A model generated the notes under the pieces. The model was given only the letters and a program-made list of their open reading frames with translations, did not search any database and was not told where the DNA came from. A program made the translations under genes and the position numbers. Positions 19,619-28,706 of a DNA stretch of 64,000 bases are shown here, piece by piece. Origin of the DNA: Sphaerisporangium sp040683095 (GTDB lineage: Bacteria; Actinomycetota; Actinomycetes; Streptosporangiales; Streptosporangiaceae); contig NZ_JBFBCI010000016.1 of assembly GCF_040683095.1 (NCBI RefSeq), positions 69,201-133,200 of the forward strand. Direction: 5' to 3'. Each line of letters starts with the position of its first letter. The first letter of the stretch is position 1.

Positions 19619-20458
19619 ATGACGACATGGCCCGCGCTCGGCAAGGTCGGGGTGTGGCGCAACGCGTCGCAGGTGACGCCCGCCCTGGCGGCGTCACTGG
19701 AAGAACTCGGCTACGGCGCCGTCTGGCTCGGCGGATCCCCCGGCGGTGACCTGCGGATCGCCGAGGACATCCTCGCCGCGACCGCCACGCTCACCGTGGC
19801 CACCGGCATCGTCAACATCTGGCAGGACGATGCCGCCGCCATCGGCGCCGCCTACCACCGCATCGCGGACGCCCATCCCGGCCGCTTCCTGCTCGGCGTC
19901 GGCGCCGGACACCGCGAGGCCACGGCCCGCTACGCCAAGCCGTACGATGCGCTCGCGGCCTACCTCGACGGGCTCGACGCGGCGAAGGTCCCGGTCGAGG
20001 GCAGGGCGCTGGCCGCGCTCGGGCCGAAGGTGCTGCGGCTGTCCGCCGAGAGGAGCGCGGGCGCGCACCCGTATCTGACCGTTCCCGAGCACACCCGGCA
20101 GGCGCGGGAGATCCTCGGCGATGGGGTCCTGCTGGCCCCTGAGCAGAAGGTCGTCGTGTCGGAGGACGCCGAGGCGGCCCGGCGGATCGCGCGGGAAACG
20201 GTGCACTTCTACCTTCGCCTCAGCAACTACACCAGCAACCTGCGCAGGCTCGGGTTCGGCGACGACGACCTGGCGGGCAGGGGCAGCGACCGGCTCGTCG
20301 ACGCGCTCGTGGCCCAGGGCGACCCGGCGACGATCAAGCGCCGCGTGGACGAGCACCTCGCCGCGGGCGCGGACCACGTGAGCGTCCAGCTCCTGACGGC
20401 CGAAGACCAGGACCCGCTGCCGGGGTACCGCGCCCTCGCCGAGGTGCTGTTCTCCTGA
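19619..20458 (+). CDS. LLM-class F420-dependent oxidoreductase
   Basis: About 279 residues from ATG 19619 (AAGGGG 6 bases upstream). Bacterial luciferase-like barrel: LGKVGVWRNASQVTP, LEELGYGAVWLGGSPGGDL, the conserved LTVATGIVNIWQ strand, and RFLLGVGAGHREATARY. This subgroup (TIGR03620-like) uses coenzyme F420 in actinobacteria for hydride transfer to unknown substrates. The hairpin ATTCCCT/AGGGAAT at 19496-19520 separates it from the kinase gene, so it may have its own promoter. Confidence 0.88.
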   Translation: MTTWPALGKVGVWRNASQVTPALAASLEELGYGAVWLGGSPGGDLRIAEDILAATATLTVATGIVNIWQDDAAAIGAAYHRIADAHPGRFLLGVGAGHREATARYAKPYDALAAYLDGLDAAKVPVEGRALAALGPKVLRLSAERSAGAHPYLTVPEHTRQAREILGDGVLLAPEQKVVVSEDAEAARRIARETVHFYLRLSNYTSNLRRLGFGDDDLAGRGSDRLVDALVAQGDPATIKRRVDEHLAAGADHVSVQLLTAEDQDPLPGYRALAEVLFS

Positions 20459-20543
20459 ACCGGGTCTCACGCCCGGACACCGGAGGGGCCGCCGAAGTCG
20501 CCGCGGCCCATCCGGGGGGGCGACGTGGTGGCCGAGGACCCGG

Positions 20544-21563
20544 TCAGCCCGCCTCCGTTTCAGGGGCGGACGGGCGGGCCTTGCTGGGTTGGACGCGTTT
20601 CGGTTCGCCGGGCATCTTGGGGTAGTTGGGCGGGTACGGCAGGTCGCCGCGTTCGTCCTTCGCGTACCACTCCAGGAGCGGCTCGATGGTGAACGCGCGG
20701 TCGTCGATCTCTCTGTGGACGTCGCCGAGCGCGGCGAAGCGGGGCGGGACGGTGCGGATGTCGAAGTCGCGCGGGTCGACCTCGGCCAGTTCCTCCCAGG
20801 TCACGGGTGCCGAGACCGGGGCGTGCGGCTTGGCGCGGACGGAGTAGGCGCTGGCGATCGTGCGGTCGCGGGCGTTCTGGTTGTAGTCGATGAAGACCTT
20901 CTCGCCGCGTTCCTCCTTCCACCAGGCGGTGGTGGCGAGGTCGGGACGGCGGCGCTCGACCTCGCGGGCGAGGGCGATGGCGCTCTGGCGGACCTCGGTG
21001 AAGGACCGGTCGCGCGCGATGCGCACGTTGATGTGGATGCCCCGGCTGCCGGAGGTCTTCGGGAAGCCGCGCATGCCGAGCTCGTCGAGGATCTCGCGGA
21101 CGACGAACGCGGCGGCCCGCGCGTCCTCGAAGCCGGTGCCGGGCTGGGGGTCGATGTCGATGCGCAGCTCGTCGGGATGCTCGACGTCGTCGGCGCGCGT
21201 GGGCCAGGGGTGGAAGTCGATCGTGGCGAGGTTGGCGCAGTAGGCGATCGCGGCCACCTCGGTCACCCGCAGGGCATCGGCCGTGCGCCCGCTCGGGAAA
21301 CGGATCGTGACGGTCCGCAGCCACTCGGGGTGTTTGGGCGGCATGCGTTTCTGGTAGATCGCCTCGGTGGCCACGCCGTCGGGGTGGCGCTTGAGGTAGG
21401 TCGGGCGATCTTTCAGGGCGCGCAGCGCGCCATCGCCGACGGAGATGTAGTACTCGACCAGGTCGCGCTTGGTCGCCCCGATCTCGGGGAAATAGATCTT
21501 GTCCGGGTTCGTGACCTTGATGACCCGGTCTCCGACATTGAGCTCGATGAACGGCGACGCCAT
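20544..21563 (-). CDS. LigD-type DNA polymerase/primase domain protein (stand-alone)
   Basis: A 339-residue stand-alone LigD polymerase domain (archaeo-eukaryotic primase fold) that fills gaps and adds ribonucleotides in end joining. Family marks: VTNPDKIYFPEIGATKRDLV at the start, the metal-binding DIDPQPG, the SGSRGIHINVRI strand with its His, and VFIDYNQNARDRTIASAYS. It ends in a Pro-rich tail. Full LigD also has ligase and phosphoesterase domains; here a separate LigD-like ligase gene lies 33 kb away (53842). No Ku gene is in the window. Confidence 0.92.
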   Translation of the reverse strand: MASPFIELNVGDRVIKVTNPDKIYFPEIGATKRDLVEYYISVGDGALRALKDRPTYLKRHPDGVATEAIYQKRMPPKHPEWLRTVTIRFPSGRTADALRVTEVAAIAYCANLATIDFHPWPTRADDVEHPDELRIDIDPQPGTGFEDARAAAFVVREILDELGMRGFPKTSGSRGIHINVRIARDRSFTEVRQSAIALAREVERRRPDLATTAWWKEERGEKVFIDYNQNARDRTIASAYSVRAKPHAPVSAPVTWEELAEVDPRDFDIRTVPPRFAALGDVHREIDDRAFTIEPLLEWYAKDERGDLPYPPNYPKMPGEPKRVQPSKARPSAPETEAG

Positions 21564-22147
21564 GCTCCGACCGTACCCTCCGGCTGTGACAAAAGGCGGG
21601 CGGGGGACGGTCCGTCCCGGAGCGCCTCTGTGGCGGACCGCGCTCGGACGGGACGGACCCCCCGGGATCGCCCGCCGGACGGGCGCTGACGTCTCCCCCG
21701 CCCGGTGACCTCCCCGAACGGCGCGCGGAAGCGGGGATGTACCGGCGATCTTCCTCGTAGGAGGTGATCAGCCCCCATACCGGTGAAGACGCCGGAACCG
21801 GGCCGGCAGGATGCTCGCGACGGAAAGCTTTCCGCCGGGCCGACGGTCCGTATACGCGCCCGGGGTTGTGCACCGCCCGGTCAGTCCGGTCGGGGTCGAG
21901 GGGGTTTGCGGGGCTTCCTCACCCGTACCCGGGTCTTGCCACAGATCTCGCAGCGCTGCGTCACCACCTGGCCGATGGCCTCGATGGTGTCCCACCTGTG
22001 GCGTATGTGCACAGAGCTCCAGACCGAACCAAACCAGAGTCTGCGGGTGGCACCACCCCACAAGCGTCTCTACCCGCGCATGACGCGGCCATGCGCCGTT
22101 CGTTACTCTTCGAACGCGAGCGATCACCCTGGCGGACCACGGGCCGG
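21564..22147. other. Largely non-coding stretch upstream of ligD-pol gene
   Basis: About 580 bases. Apart from the small minus-strand frame at 21881-22063 I see no credible gene. Codon patterns in the longer frames here are not coding-like. Confidence 0.5.
21881..22063 (-). CDS. Small basic protein with one CxxC pair (doubtful)
   Basis: A 60-residue frame from a TTG start. It ends HRWDTIEAIGQVVTQRCEIC then GKTRVRVRKPRKPPRPRPD: one CEIC pair and a very basic tail, like the short half-zinc-ribbon proteins common in actinobacteria. The rare start codon and the lack of a ribosome site make this uncertain. No family recognised. Confidence 0.35.
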   Translation of the reverse strand: MWGGATRRLWFGSVWSSVHIRHRWDTIEAIGQVVTQRCEICGKTRVRVRKPRKPPRPRPD

Positions 22148-22549
22148 TCAGCCGACCGGTTCGAGGTGGAGGGAGACGGAGTTGATGCAGTACCGGTCGT
22201 CGGTGGGGGTCGGGTAGCCCTCACCGTGGAAGACGTGCCCGAGATGGGAGTCGCAGCGGGCGCACCGGACCTCGACCCGCACCATGCCGAGCGAGCGGTC
22301 CTCGATCAGCGTCACGGCGTCGGACTCGGCCGGTTCGAAGAACGAGGGCCACCCGCAGTGGGAATCGAACTTGGCCTCGGAGCGGAACAGTTCGGCCCCG
22401 CAGGCGCGGCAGGAGTAGACCCCCACGGTCTTGGTGTCGACGTACTCCCCCGTGAACGGACGCTCGGTGCCCGCCTGGCGCAGGACGCGGAACTCTTCGG
22501 GAGACAGCTGGACCCGCCACTCGGCGTCGCTCTTGACCACCTTTTCCAT
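22148..22549 (-). CDS. msrB: Peptide-methionine (R)-S-oxide reductase MsrB
   Basis: A 133-residue zinc-type MsrB that repairs methionine-R-sulfoxide in proteins using thioredoxin. The two zinc CxxC pairs are YSCRACGAELF and VRCARCDSHLGHVF. The fold signatures FDSHCGWPSF and the catalytic Cys in DDRYCINSVSL are intact. Length is typical. It stands alone, with the ATG at 22549. MsrA is not nearby. Confidence 0.95.
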   Translation of the reverse strand: MEKVVKSDAEWRVQLSPEEFRVLRQAGTERPFTGEYVDTKTVGVYSCRACGAELFRSEAKFDSHCGWPSFFEPAESDAVTLIEDRSLGMVRVEVRCARCDSHLGHVFHGEGYPTPTDDRYCINSVSLHLEPVG

Positions 22550-22651
22550 GCCCTCAAGCCTATGCGGGCCGGGGCGGGGCCGCCGTCCGCGGGCGTGCGC
22601 CGCGGGGACATGTAAGGGCCTCGTAATCCCTTGCCGTGGCCGGGCTGCCGC

Positions 22652-23338
22652 CTACTTGGGTGAGGGGGCGGACAGGCGGCAGGAGGTGTCGTCCGGGCCG
22701 GCGATGTTGGCGAGGACGGGGTTGCCGTTCTGCCCGTACTTCGCCTGGACGAACACCACGGGGCTCTGGTCGCCGACCTCCTGGAGCAGGTACTCCATGC
22801 CCCGCTTGCACAGGTCGAGCGCGGACTTGGAGTTGTGCGCCGACTGCGGCAGGTCGGTGTAGATGCGAAGGTACTTCCCGGTCGTCCTGATGTCGGTGAT
22901 CCGCTTGACCGCCTTGTCGTCCGCCCACCGCTGCCTGAAGTAGCTGATCGCCTTGCCGTCGGTGTGCCGGCTCGGCCCCGACGCGGTGTCGGCGGGGTCG
23001 CGGCGCTTCTTCTTCGCCTTCTTGGCGGGAGCGGCCTCCGCGGCCGTGACGTCGGAACCCGCCGTGGCCTTGGGACCCGCCGTGACGCCCAGGTCCGCCG
23101 GGACGGACGGCGCGACGCCCCCGCCGGCCGGCGCGGGCGCGGCGGCGGCGCCGTCCTGCGGGCGCGCGAACACGGCGACGACCGCGAGGGCCGCCACCAC
23201 TACGGCCGCCACCCCGGAGAAGATCTGCAATAACCACGCACGGCGGCTTTTGCGCCGCCTGTGCCCCCCTCGCCTGGAACGTACCAGGCCATTGCCCCTG
23301 TTCACCCTCTGCCTCACATCGACACGGGAATCACCCAC
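22652..23338 (-). CDS. Membrane-anchored protein of unknown function
   Basis: 228 residues. A basic N-terminus (RSRRGGHRRRKSRR) precedes one hydrophobic helix (LLQIFSGVAAVVVAALAVVA), then an Ala/Pro/Lys-rich linker, then a small domain from about residue 125: KAISYFRQRWADDKAVKRIT, YLRIYTDLPQSAHNSK, LDLCKRGMEYLLQEVGDQSP, with two cysteines. The layout is that of a type II membrane protein with an outward domain. I do not recognise the domain. Several GTG codons in the first 20 residues leave the start uncertain. Confidence 0.7.
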   Translation of the reverse strand: MGDSRVDVRQRVNRGNGLVRSRRGGHRRRKSRRAWLLQIFSGVAAVVVAALAVVAVFARPQDGAAAAPAPAGGGVAPSVPADLGVTAGPKATAGSDVTAAEAAPAKKAKKKRRDPADTASGPSRHTDGKAISYFRQRWADDKAVKRITDIRTTGKYLRIYTDLPQSAHNSKSALDLCKRGMEYLLQEVGDQSPVVFVQAKYGQNGNPVLANIAGPDDTSCRLSAPSPK

Positions 23339-23443
23339 GAGTATGCCAAAGATCGCGAGCCCGCGTGGGTTGTTCCTGAAATATCAGACGTGGTCGCTTT
23401 TGAGGCGTCGGTGACGGATGTCCCGTTCTGGGGGATTCGACGG

Positions 23444-24148
23444 TCACGGCAGGGCGGTGACCAGCTCCTCCAGCGGCTTGCGCGTGCCGGTGTAGAACGG
23501 CACCTCCAGCCGGGTGTGCCTGCGGGCCTCCGACGCGCGCAGATGACGCATCAGGTCGACGATGCGGTGCAGCTCGTCGGCCTCGAACGCGAGGATCCAT
23601 TCGAAGTCGTTGAGCGCGAACGACGCCACCGTGTTCGCCCGCACGTCGGGATAGTCACGGGCGAGCCTGCCGTGCTCGGCGAGCATGGCGCGGCGCTCGG
23701 AGTCCTCCAGCAGGTACCACTCGAGGGAGCGCACGAACGGGTACACGCAGACGTACCCGCGCGGCTCCTCCTCCGCGAGGAACGCCGGGATGTGCGACTT
23801 GTTGAACTCGGCCGGCCGGTGCAGCGCCATGACCGACCACACCGGCTCGCTGGCGCGGCCCAGGGACGTGCGCCGGAAGCGGCCGTAGACCTCCTGCAGG
23901 TCCTCGGGCGTGGGCGCGTGCCACCAGAACATGTAGTCGGCGTCGGCGCGGAACCCCGCCACCTCGTAGGCCCCGCGCGTCACGACGTCCTTCTGCGCGG
24001 CCTGCGACAGCACGGACTCGACCTCGTGCGCGGCCTCCTGCCGGTCGCCCGGCAGCGGCTCGCGCACCCGGAAGACCGACCACATGGTGTAGCGGATGAC
24101 CTGGTTGAGATCGCGGGCCTTCGGCCGCGCGCCACTCTCCGTCGTCAC
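23444..24148 (-). CDS. hemQ: Coproheme decarboxylase HemQ (chlorite dismutase family)
   Basis: A 234-residue protein of the chlorite dismutase fold, which in Gram-positive bacteria turns coproheme III into heme b using peroxide. Marks: NQVIRYTMWSVFRV at the start, DADYMFWWHAPTPEDLQEVY, FNKSHIPAFL and YVCVYPFVRSLEWYLL in the second half-barrel, then VANTVASFALNDFEWILAFE-like strands. GTG start at 24148 with GGAAGG nine bases upstream. It directly follows hemY on the same strand, with 81 bases between, so the last two steps of the coproporphyrin route are linked here. Confidence 0.94.
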   Translation of the reverse strand: MTTESGARPKARDLNQVIRYTMWSVFRVREPLPGDRQEAAHEVESVLSQAAQKDVVTRGAYEVAGFRADADYMFWWHAPTPEDLQEVYGRFRRTSLGRASEPVWSVMALHRPAEFNKSHIPAFLAEEEPRGYVCVYPFVRSLEWYLLEDSERRAMLAEHGRLARDYPDVRANTVASFALNDFEWILAFEADELHRIVDLMRHLRASEARRHTRLEVPFYTGTRKPLEELVTALP

Positions 24149-24229
24149 TTGAACTCGCCTTCCATCGAAGCGTTCGTCGTTCCCGGCGCGGTCGACCCGG
24201 CGCCGTTCTTCAGCTGGGTGCGGGGCCGC

Positions 24230-25678
24230 TCAGCGGGCGCCGGCCGCGGGATGCCCCTCCCGCCATTCTCCCTCGCGCCGCTCGTCGAGGTACGCGAGGA
24301 TGCCCGCCGCGGCCGTGCGCGCGGTGGCCACGCACGCGGGCACGCCGAGCCCGTCGTAGGCCGCGCCGCAGACCGCGAGCCCCGGCTGGACGGCCACGGC
24401 CGCGCGGACGCGCGCCACCCGGTCCAGGTGGCCGACCTCGTACTGCGGCAGGGCGCCGCCCCAGCGGGTCACCCGGCTGTCCAGGGGCAGCCCGCGCACG
24501 CGCATGACCTCGGCCATCTCGCCCATGGCCAGGGCCACCAGCTCGTCGTCGGCGCGCTGCAGCAGGTACTCCTCGCCGAGGCGGCCGACGGAGCAGCGCA
24601 GCACCAGCACGCCGGGGTCGGCGTCGGCCAGATGGGGCCACTTCACCGAGCTGAACGTCACCGCCTTGACCGCGCGCCCCTCGACCGGCGGCACCAGGTA
24701 GCCGCTGCCGGCCGGCGGCTCGGGGAACGCCGCGCGCGGGTAGGCGAGCGTGACGATCGCCATGCTCGCGTACTCGATGCGGGCCAGCTCGGCGGCGGCC
24801 TTGGGCACCTCGGCGGCGAGCAGCCGGGCCGCGGCGGGGGCGGGGACCGCGATCACCACGGCGTCGGCCTCGACGACCTCCGGCGACCTCGTGGGACCGG
24901 TCACCAGGCGCCAGCCCTCGGGCGTGCGCGCGAGCTCGCGCACCATGACGCCGGTCCTGATCTCGGCGCCCGAGGCGCGGGCCACGGCCTCGGGCAGGCC
25001 GCCCATGCCGCCGCTCAGCGTGGTGAAGACGGGCCCGGCGTCCTTGGGGGCGTCGTCGGCGATGCCGCGCGCGGCCCTCAGCAGCGAGCGCTCGGTGCGG
25101 GCCACGGCCGCGATGTGCGGCATGGTGGCGTCCAGCGAGAGCGTCTCGGCGCGGCCGGCGTAGACCCCGCCGAGCAGCGGCTCGACCAGGCGGTCGACGA
25201 CCTCGCCGCCCATGCGCGCGCGGATGTAGGCGGCCACCGACACGTCGGAGCTGATCAGCGTCGCCGGAAGGATCTGGTCGACCGGCACCCGGGCCAGCCC
25301 GGCCGGCGAGAGGATGCCCGAGCGCCCGAGCTCGGCGACGTCGGCGGGGACGCCCATGACCTGCCGCTTCGGCATGGCGCGCAGCGCGCCCCTGCTGTAG
25401 ATCGAGGCGCCGGCCGGGGCGGGGTGGACGAGCTCGTCGCCGAGGCCCACCGCGCGGGCCAGCTCGCGGCCTTCGGGACGGCGGGCCAGCATGGCCTCGG
25501 CGCCCTCGTCGACGGGGATGCCCGCGACCTCCGAGGTCCGCAGCTTGCCCCCGACGCGGGGAGCGCCGTCCAGGACTGTCACGGCGAGGCCGGGGTCCTC
25601 GTGCCGCAGATGCCACGCCGCGGCCAGGCCCGCTATGCCCCCGCCCACGACCACGACGTGCCGCCGAGTCCCTTCCAT
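24230..25678 (-). CDS. hemY: Coproporphyrinogen III / protoporphyrinogen oxidase (HemY/CgoX type)
   Basis: A 482-residue FAD enzyme that oxidises coproporphyrinogen III to coproporphyrin III, the step before iron insertion. The N-terminal FAD motif is VVVVGGGIAGLAAAWHL, followed by VLDGAPRVGGKLRT and DEGAEAMLARRP. The C-terminal FAD-contact stretch LAVCGAAYDGLGVPACVATA matches the family. In Firmicutes and actinobacteria with hemQ the enzyme works on coproporphyrinogen. It is the first gene of the pair with hemQ and is divergent from the DUF4349 lipoprotein gene. Confidence 0.94.
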   Translation of the reverse strand: MEGTRRHVVVVGGGIAGLAAAWHLRHEDPGLAVTVLDGAPRVGGKLRTSEVAGIPVDEGAEAMLARRPEGRELARAVGLGDELVHPAPAGASIYSRGALRAMPKRQVMGVPADVAELGRSGILSPAGLARVPVDQILPATLISSDVSVAAYIRARMGGEVVDRLVEPLLGGVYAGRAETLSLDATMPHIAAVARTERSLLRAARGIADDAPKDAGPVFTTLSGGMGGLPEAVARASGAEIRTGVMVRELARTPEGWRLVTGPTRSPEVVEADAVVIAVPAPAAARLLAAEVPKAAAELARIEYASMAIVTLAYPRAAFPEPPAGSGYLVPPVEGRAVKAVTFSSVKWPHLADADPGVLVLRCSVGRLGEEYLLQRADDELVALAMGEMAEVMRVRGLPLDSRVTRWGGALPQYEVGHLDRVARVRAAVAVQPGLAVCGAAYDGLGVPACVATARTAAAGILAYLDERREGEWREGHPAAGAR

Positions 25679-25840
25679 GCCCCAAGACGTTACCCGCCTA
25701 GGGCGTCGCCCCGGACGGCGGCCGGGCCCGGCCTGGGGACGAACCCCTCGGCGGTAGGGGGCCGGGCGGCCGCCCAGAACGTGACGGCATTGTGACGTGC
25801 GCCACCCAACCGCGGGCCCGCCGCACCCGTCAACAGGGGC

Positions 25841-26905
25841 ATGAGCAGATTACGGTGCCGTGCGGCCCTGCTGGCGTCCCTCACAGGGGCCGTCGTCCTG
25901 TTGGCGGGCTGCGGAGGCGGAGACGGTGGCATGGTCGCCGTCGGCAGCGCGCCCGCCGCGCGCCAGGACGCGGCGCGGATGCCGGTCCCGGCCGACGCGA
26001 GTGCGGAGGTGGCGAGCGGCTCGGCGGGCTCCGGCGGCGCGGCCCCTCAGCGGGACGCGGCGGCCGGTGAGGCGGGCTCCCCCGTGAAGATCGCCGAACC
26101 GGTGCGGTCGATCGTCTACACCGGCGACATGACGGTCCGGGCGAAGGACGTGACCGCGGCCGCGGAGAAGGCCAAGCAGATCGTCGCCGCGTCGGGCGGG
26201 CGCCTGGACACCGAGGAGTCCACCTCGGACGAGGGCGGGGGTGGCGCGACGCTGGTCTTCAAGGTGCCGCCGGACGGCTACCAGGCCCTTCTCGGGCGGC
26301 TCGGCAAGGAGCTCGGCAAGCGGGAGGCGCTGCGCCAGGCCACCGAGGATGTGACCGAGCAGGTCGCCGACGTCGACAGCCGGTTGAAGTCGGCGCAGTC
26401 CTCGCTGGACCAGCTCCGCTCGCTGCTGAGCAAGGCCAAGACGATCGGGGAGGTCCTGTCGGTCGAACGGGAGATCTCCACCAGGGAGGCCGACCTGGAG
26501 TCGCTCCAGGCCCGGCAGAAGTCGCTGGCGGCGCGGACCGCCGAGGCCACGCTCACCCTGCGCGTCGTCGGGCCCGCCGCGGTCATCCCGGATCCGGAAG
26601 ACGACCCGCCGGGCTTCCTGAGCGGTCTCAGGGACGGCTGGGACGCCCTGGTGACGAGCTTCAAGGTCGTGCTGACGGTGCTGGGCGCGCTGCTGCCCTG
26701 GCTGGTCGTGCTGGCGGTGGTGTGGTTCGCCGTCTCCGCCGTACGCCGCCGCGCAAGGCGCCGGCGCGCGGAGGCCGAGCGCGCGGAAGCCGAGCGCGTC
26801 GTGGCCGTGGCCGCCGCGCCCGCGGCCCCCGACGGCGAGGGCGAGCGTCGCGAGGCCGCGGCGGAGGGCTCGCCCGCCCCCGAGCCAGGGCGGCCGGAGG
26901 CGTGA
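25841..26905 (+). CDS. DUF4349-domain lipoprotein
   Basis: 354 residues. Signal peptide with lipobox LLAGC at about residue 24. After a low-complexity stretch comes the DUF4349 domain: VRSIVYTGDMTVRAKDVTAA, then FKVPPDGYQALLGRLGKEL, then a coiled-coil region (VDSRLKSAQSSLDQLRSLL ... SLQARQKSLAARTAEATLTL). A membrane helix (VVLTVLGALLPWLVVLAVVW, about 270-290) is followed by a basic then Ala/Glu-rich cytoplasmic tail. So it is tethered at both ends with the domain outside. Role unknown; the family is linked to the cell envelope. It ends 6 bases from the convergent hemE gene. Confidence 0.85.
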   Translation: MSRLRCRAALLASLTGAVVLLAGCGGGDGGMVAVGSAPAARQDAARMPVPADASAEVASGSAGSGGAAPQRDAAAGEAGSPVKIAEPVRSIVYTGDMTVRAKDVTAAAEKAKQIVAASGGRLDTEESTSDEGGGGATLVFKVPPDGYQALLGRLGKELGKREALRQATEDVTEQVADVDSRLKSAQSSLDQLRSLLSKAKTIGEVLSVEREISTREADLESLQARQKSLAARTAEATLTLRVVGPAAVIPDPEDDPPGFLSGLRDGWDALVTSFKVVLTVLGALLPWLVVLAVVWFAVSAVRRRARRRRAEAERAEAERVVAVAAAPAAPDGEGERREAAAEGSPAPEPGRPEA

Positions 26906-26911
26906 CGGCGG

Positions 26912-27949
26912 TCAGCGGGCGGAGGCCTCGTGGACGAGGTCGGTGAGGCGGGCGAGCTGGGCGGGGTCGGTGGACGGCAGCACGCCGTGGCCGAGGTTGA
27001 ACACGTGCCCCTCGGCCGCCCGCCCGCGCGCCAGGATGTCGCGGGCACGGCGCTCGACGACCTCCCACGGCGCGAGCAGGATCGCCGGGTCGAGGTTGCC
27101 CTGGAGGGCCTTGCCGGGGCCGACGCGGCGCGTGGCCTCGTCCAGCGGCACCCGCCAGTCGACCCCCACGACGTCGGCGCCGGCCTCGCCGAGCAGCCCG
27201 AGCAGTTCGCCGGTGCCCACGCCGAAGTGGATGCGCGGCACGTCCAGGTCGGCCAGGCCCGCGAAGATGCGGCTGGTGTACGGGAGGACGAACTCGCGGT
27301 AGTCCTCGGGGGCGACGGCGCCGACCCAGGAGTCGAAGAGCTGGAGCGCCGAGGCGCCCGCGTCGGCCTGCACCCGCAGGTAGGCGATGGTGATGTCGGT
27401 GAGGCGGCCCATGAGCGCGTGCCACAGCCGGGGGTCGCCGTACATCATGGCCTTGGTGTGGTCGTGGTTCTTGGAAGGGCCGCCCTCGATGAGGTAGGAC
27501 GCGAGCGTGAACGGCGCGCCCGCGAAGCCGATCAGCGGGGTGGGGCCGAGCTCCTTGGCGAGCGCCTGGACGGCCTCGGTGACGTAGGGCACGTCGTCGG
27601 GGTCCAGGGGGCGCAGCGCGTCGAGCGCGGCGCGGTCACGGACCGGCTCGGCGACCACGGGGCCGACGCCGGGCTTGATGTCGAGGTCGACGCCGATGGC
27701 CTTGAGCGGCACGACGATGTCGCTGAAGAAGATCGCCGCGTCCACCCCGTACCGCCGCACGGGCTGCATCGTGATCTCCACGATGAGGTCGGGGGTCGCG
27801 CACGCGGTGAGCATCGGCGCGCCGGAGCGGACGGCGCGGTACTCGGGCAGTGAGCGGCCCGCCTGCCGCATGTACCAGACGGGGGTGTGCGGCACCGGCA
27901 GGCGGCGGCAGGCGCGGATGAACAGGGATTCGGCGGTCTCGGAGTTCAC
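26912..27949 (-). CDS. hemE: Uroporphyrinogen decarboxylase HemE
   Basis: A 345-residue enzyme that removes four acetate carboxyls of uroporphyrinogen III to give coproporphyrinogen III. Both family signatures are present: PVWYMRQAGRSLPEYRAVR and IGFAGAPFTLASYLIEGG. VGVDWRVPLDEA and FNLGHGVLPSTDP lie near the end as expected. The GTG at 27949 fits the family's N-terminus, although the ribosome site GGAAGG lies almost against it; the frame stays open upstream to 28273, so a slightly longer start is possible. It supplies the substrate for the hemY-hemQ pair nearby. Confidence 0.94.
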   Translation of the reverse strand: MNSETAESLFIRACRRLPVPHTPVWYMRQAGRSLPEYRAVRSGAPMLTACATPDLIVEITMQPVRRYGVDAAIFFSDIVVPLKAIGVDLDIKPGVGPVVAEPVRDRAALDALRPLDPDDVPYVTEAVQALAKELGPTPLIGFAGAPFTLASYLIEGGPSKNHDHTKAMMYGDPRLWHALMGRLTDITIAYLRVQADAGASALQLFDSWVGAVAPEDYREFVLPYTSRIFAGLADLDVPRIHFGVGTGELLGLLGEAGADVVGVDWRVPLDEATRRVGPGKALQGNLDPAILLAPWEVVERRARDILARGRAAEGHVFNLGHGVLPSTDPAQLARLTDLVHEASAR

Positions 27950-28706
27950 CCTTCCAGAGTGCCATGGAGGGGTGCCGGTCCACGTATCGCGTGCGTGCTC
28001 AGATCTCGCCGCCCGGGAGGGCGACGGGGGCCGGTCCGGGCGGTTTCGCGGGCACCGGAGGTGGTCCCGGGGGCAATACCAAAGCTTGCCGCGAAAACGA
28101 TATTTACCGGGCGGATGTCCGGCGATGATGATGGAAGCCGCGATCCGTACACTATGTCTGGTTCGACGGCCGGCCGAGGGCCCGCACCGGAGGGCAGGCC
28201 GCGTCAACGCGCTCCCAGGCACGGGTACAGTACGTCTCACGAGAGGTCCGTGATCATGTCGCGGCTGGTTCAAATGTTCGTCAAATCGCCGCGCGGCGGC
28301 GATTCGGTGACCACTTTCGGGACACGCCGAGCGCGTTGCGGGGAAATGTCGCCGTGACGTGTCAACGTCGGACCAGCCCCGAGTTCACGGACAGGGCCCG
28401 CGGGGGGAGCGTCGGCCAGGCGGCGCGCAGTCTTGTCCGCGCGAACTCTCGATCTTGGGACCCGACGAAAGGCCCGCGATGACCGCGATGTGGAGTTCCT
28501 CCGAGCACCGCACTGTGCATTGTGCGCACCTTGCCGTCGAACGGGGCGTGGCGCGGCTCCCTCGCCTCGACGCGCACGACGGCCGCCGATTCCTGGGGTG
28601 TGCGGAGCGTGGCGGCGCCCCGGTGACGAGAGCTTGATCACCATCCATGCATTCCGCGCATACCCCCCTGTTCCCGGCACCACCCGTTCCGGCCTACGCT
28701 GCAATC
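27950..28706. other. Long intergenic region between divergent hemE and DUF3000 gene
   Basis: About 750 bases. AT-rich patches around 28080-28110 and 28145-28165 may hold promoters. A 33-codon frame at 28257-28358 with GAGAGG upstream and a 52-codon frame at 28479 are the only coding candidates. No RNA gene is recognised. Confidence 0.45.
28479..28637 (+). CDS. Small hypothetical protein (doubtful)
   Basis: A 52-residue frame from ATG 28479, with GAAAGG seven bases upstream. It has two cysteines (VHCAHLAVERGVARLPRLDA and RRFLGCAERGG) and no recognisable domain. It is listed because it has a decent ribosome site in an otherwise empty 750-base gap. It may be chance. Confidence 0.25.
   Translation: MTAMWSSSEHRTVHCAHLAVERGVARLPRLDAHDGRRFLGCAERGGAPVTRA

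Noticed and set aside
28257..28358. A 33-codon frame with a ribosome site upstream of the DUF3000 gene
   Set aside because: Too short and without recognisable features to call; it could be a leader peptide but nothing else supports it.
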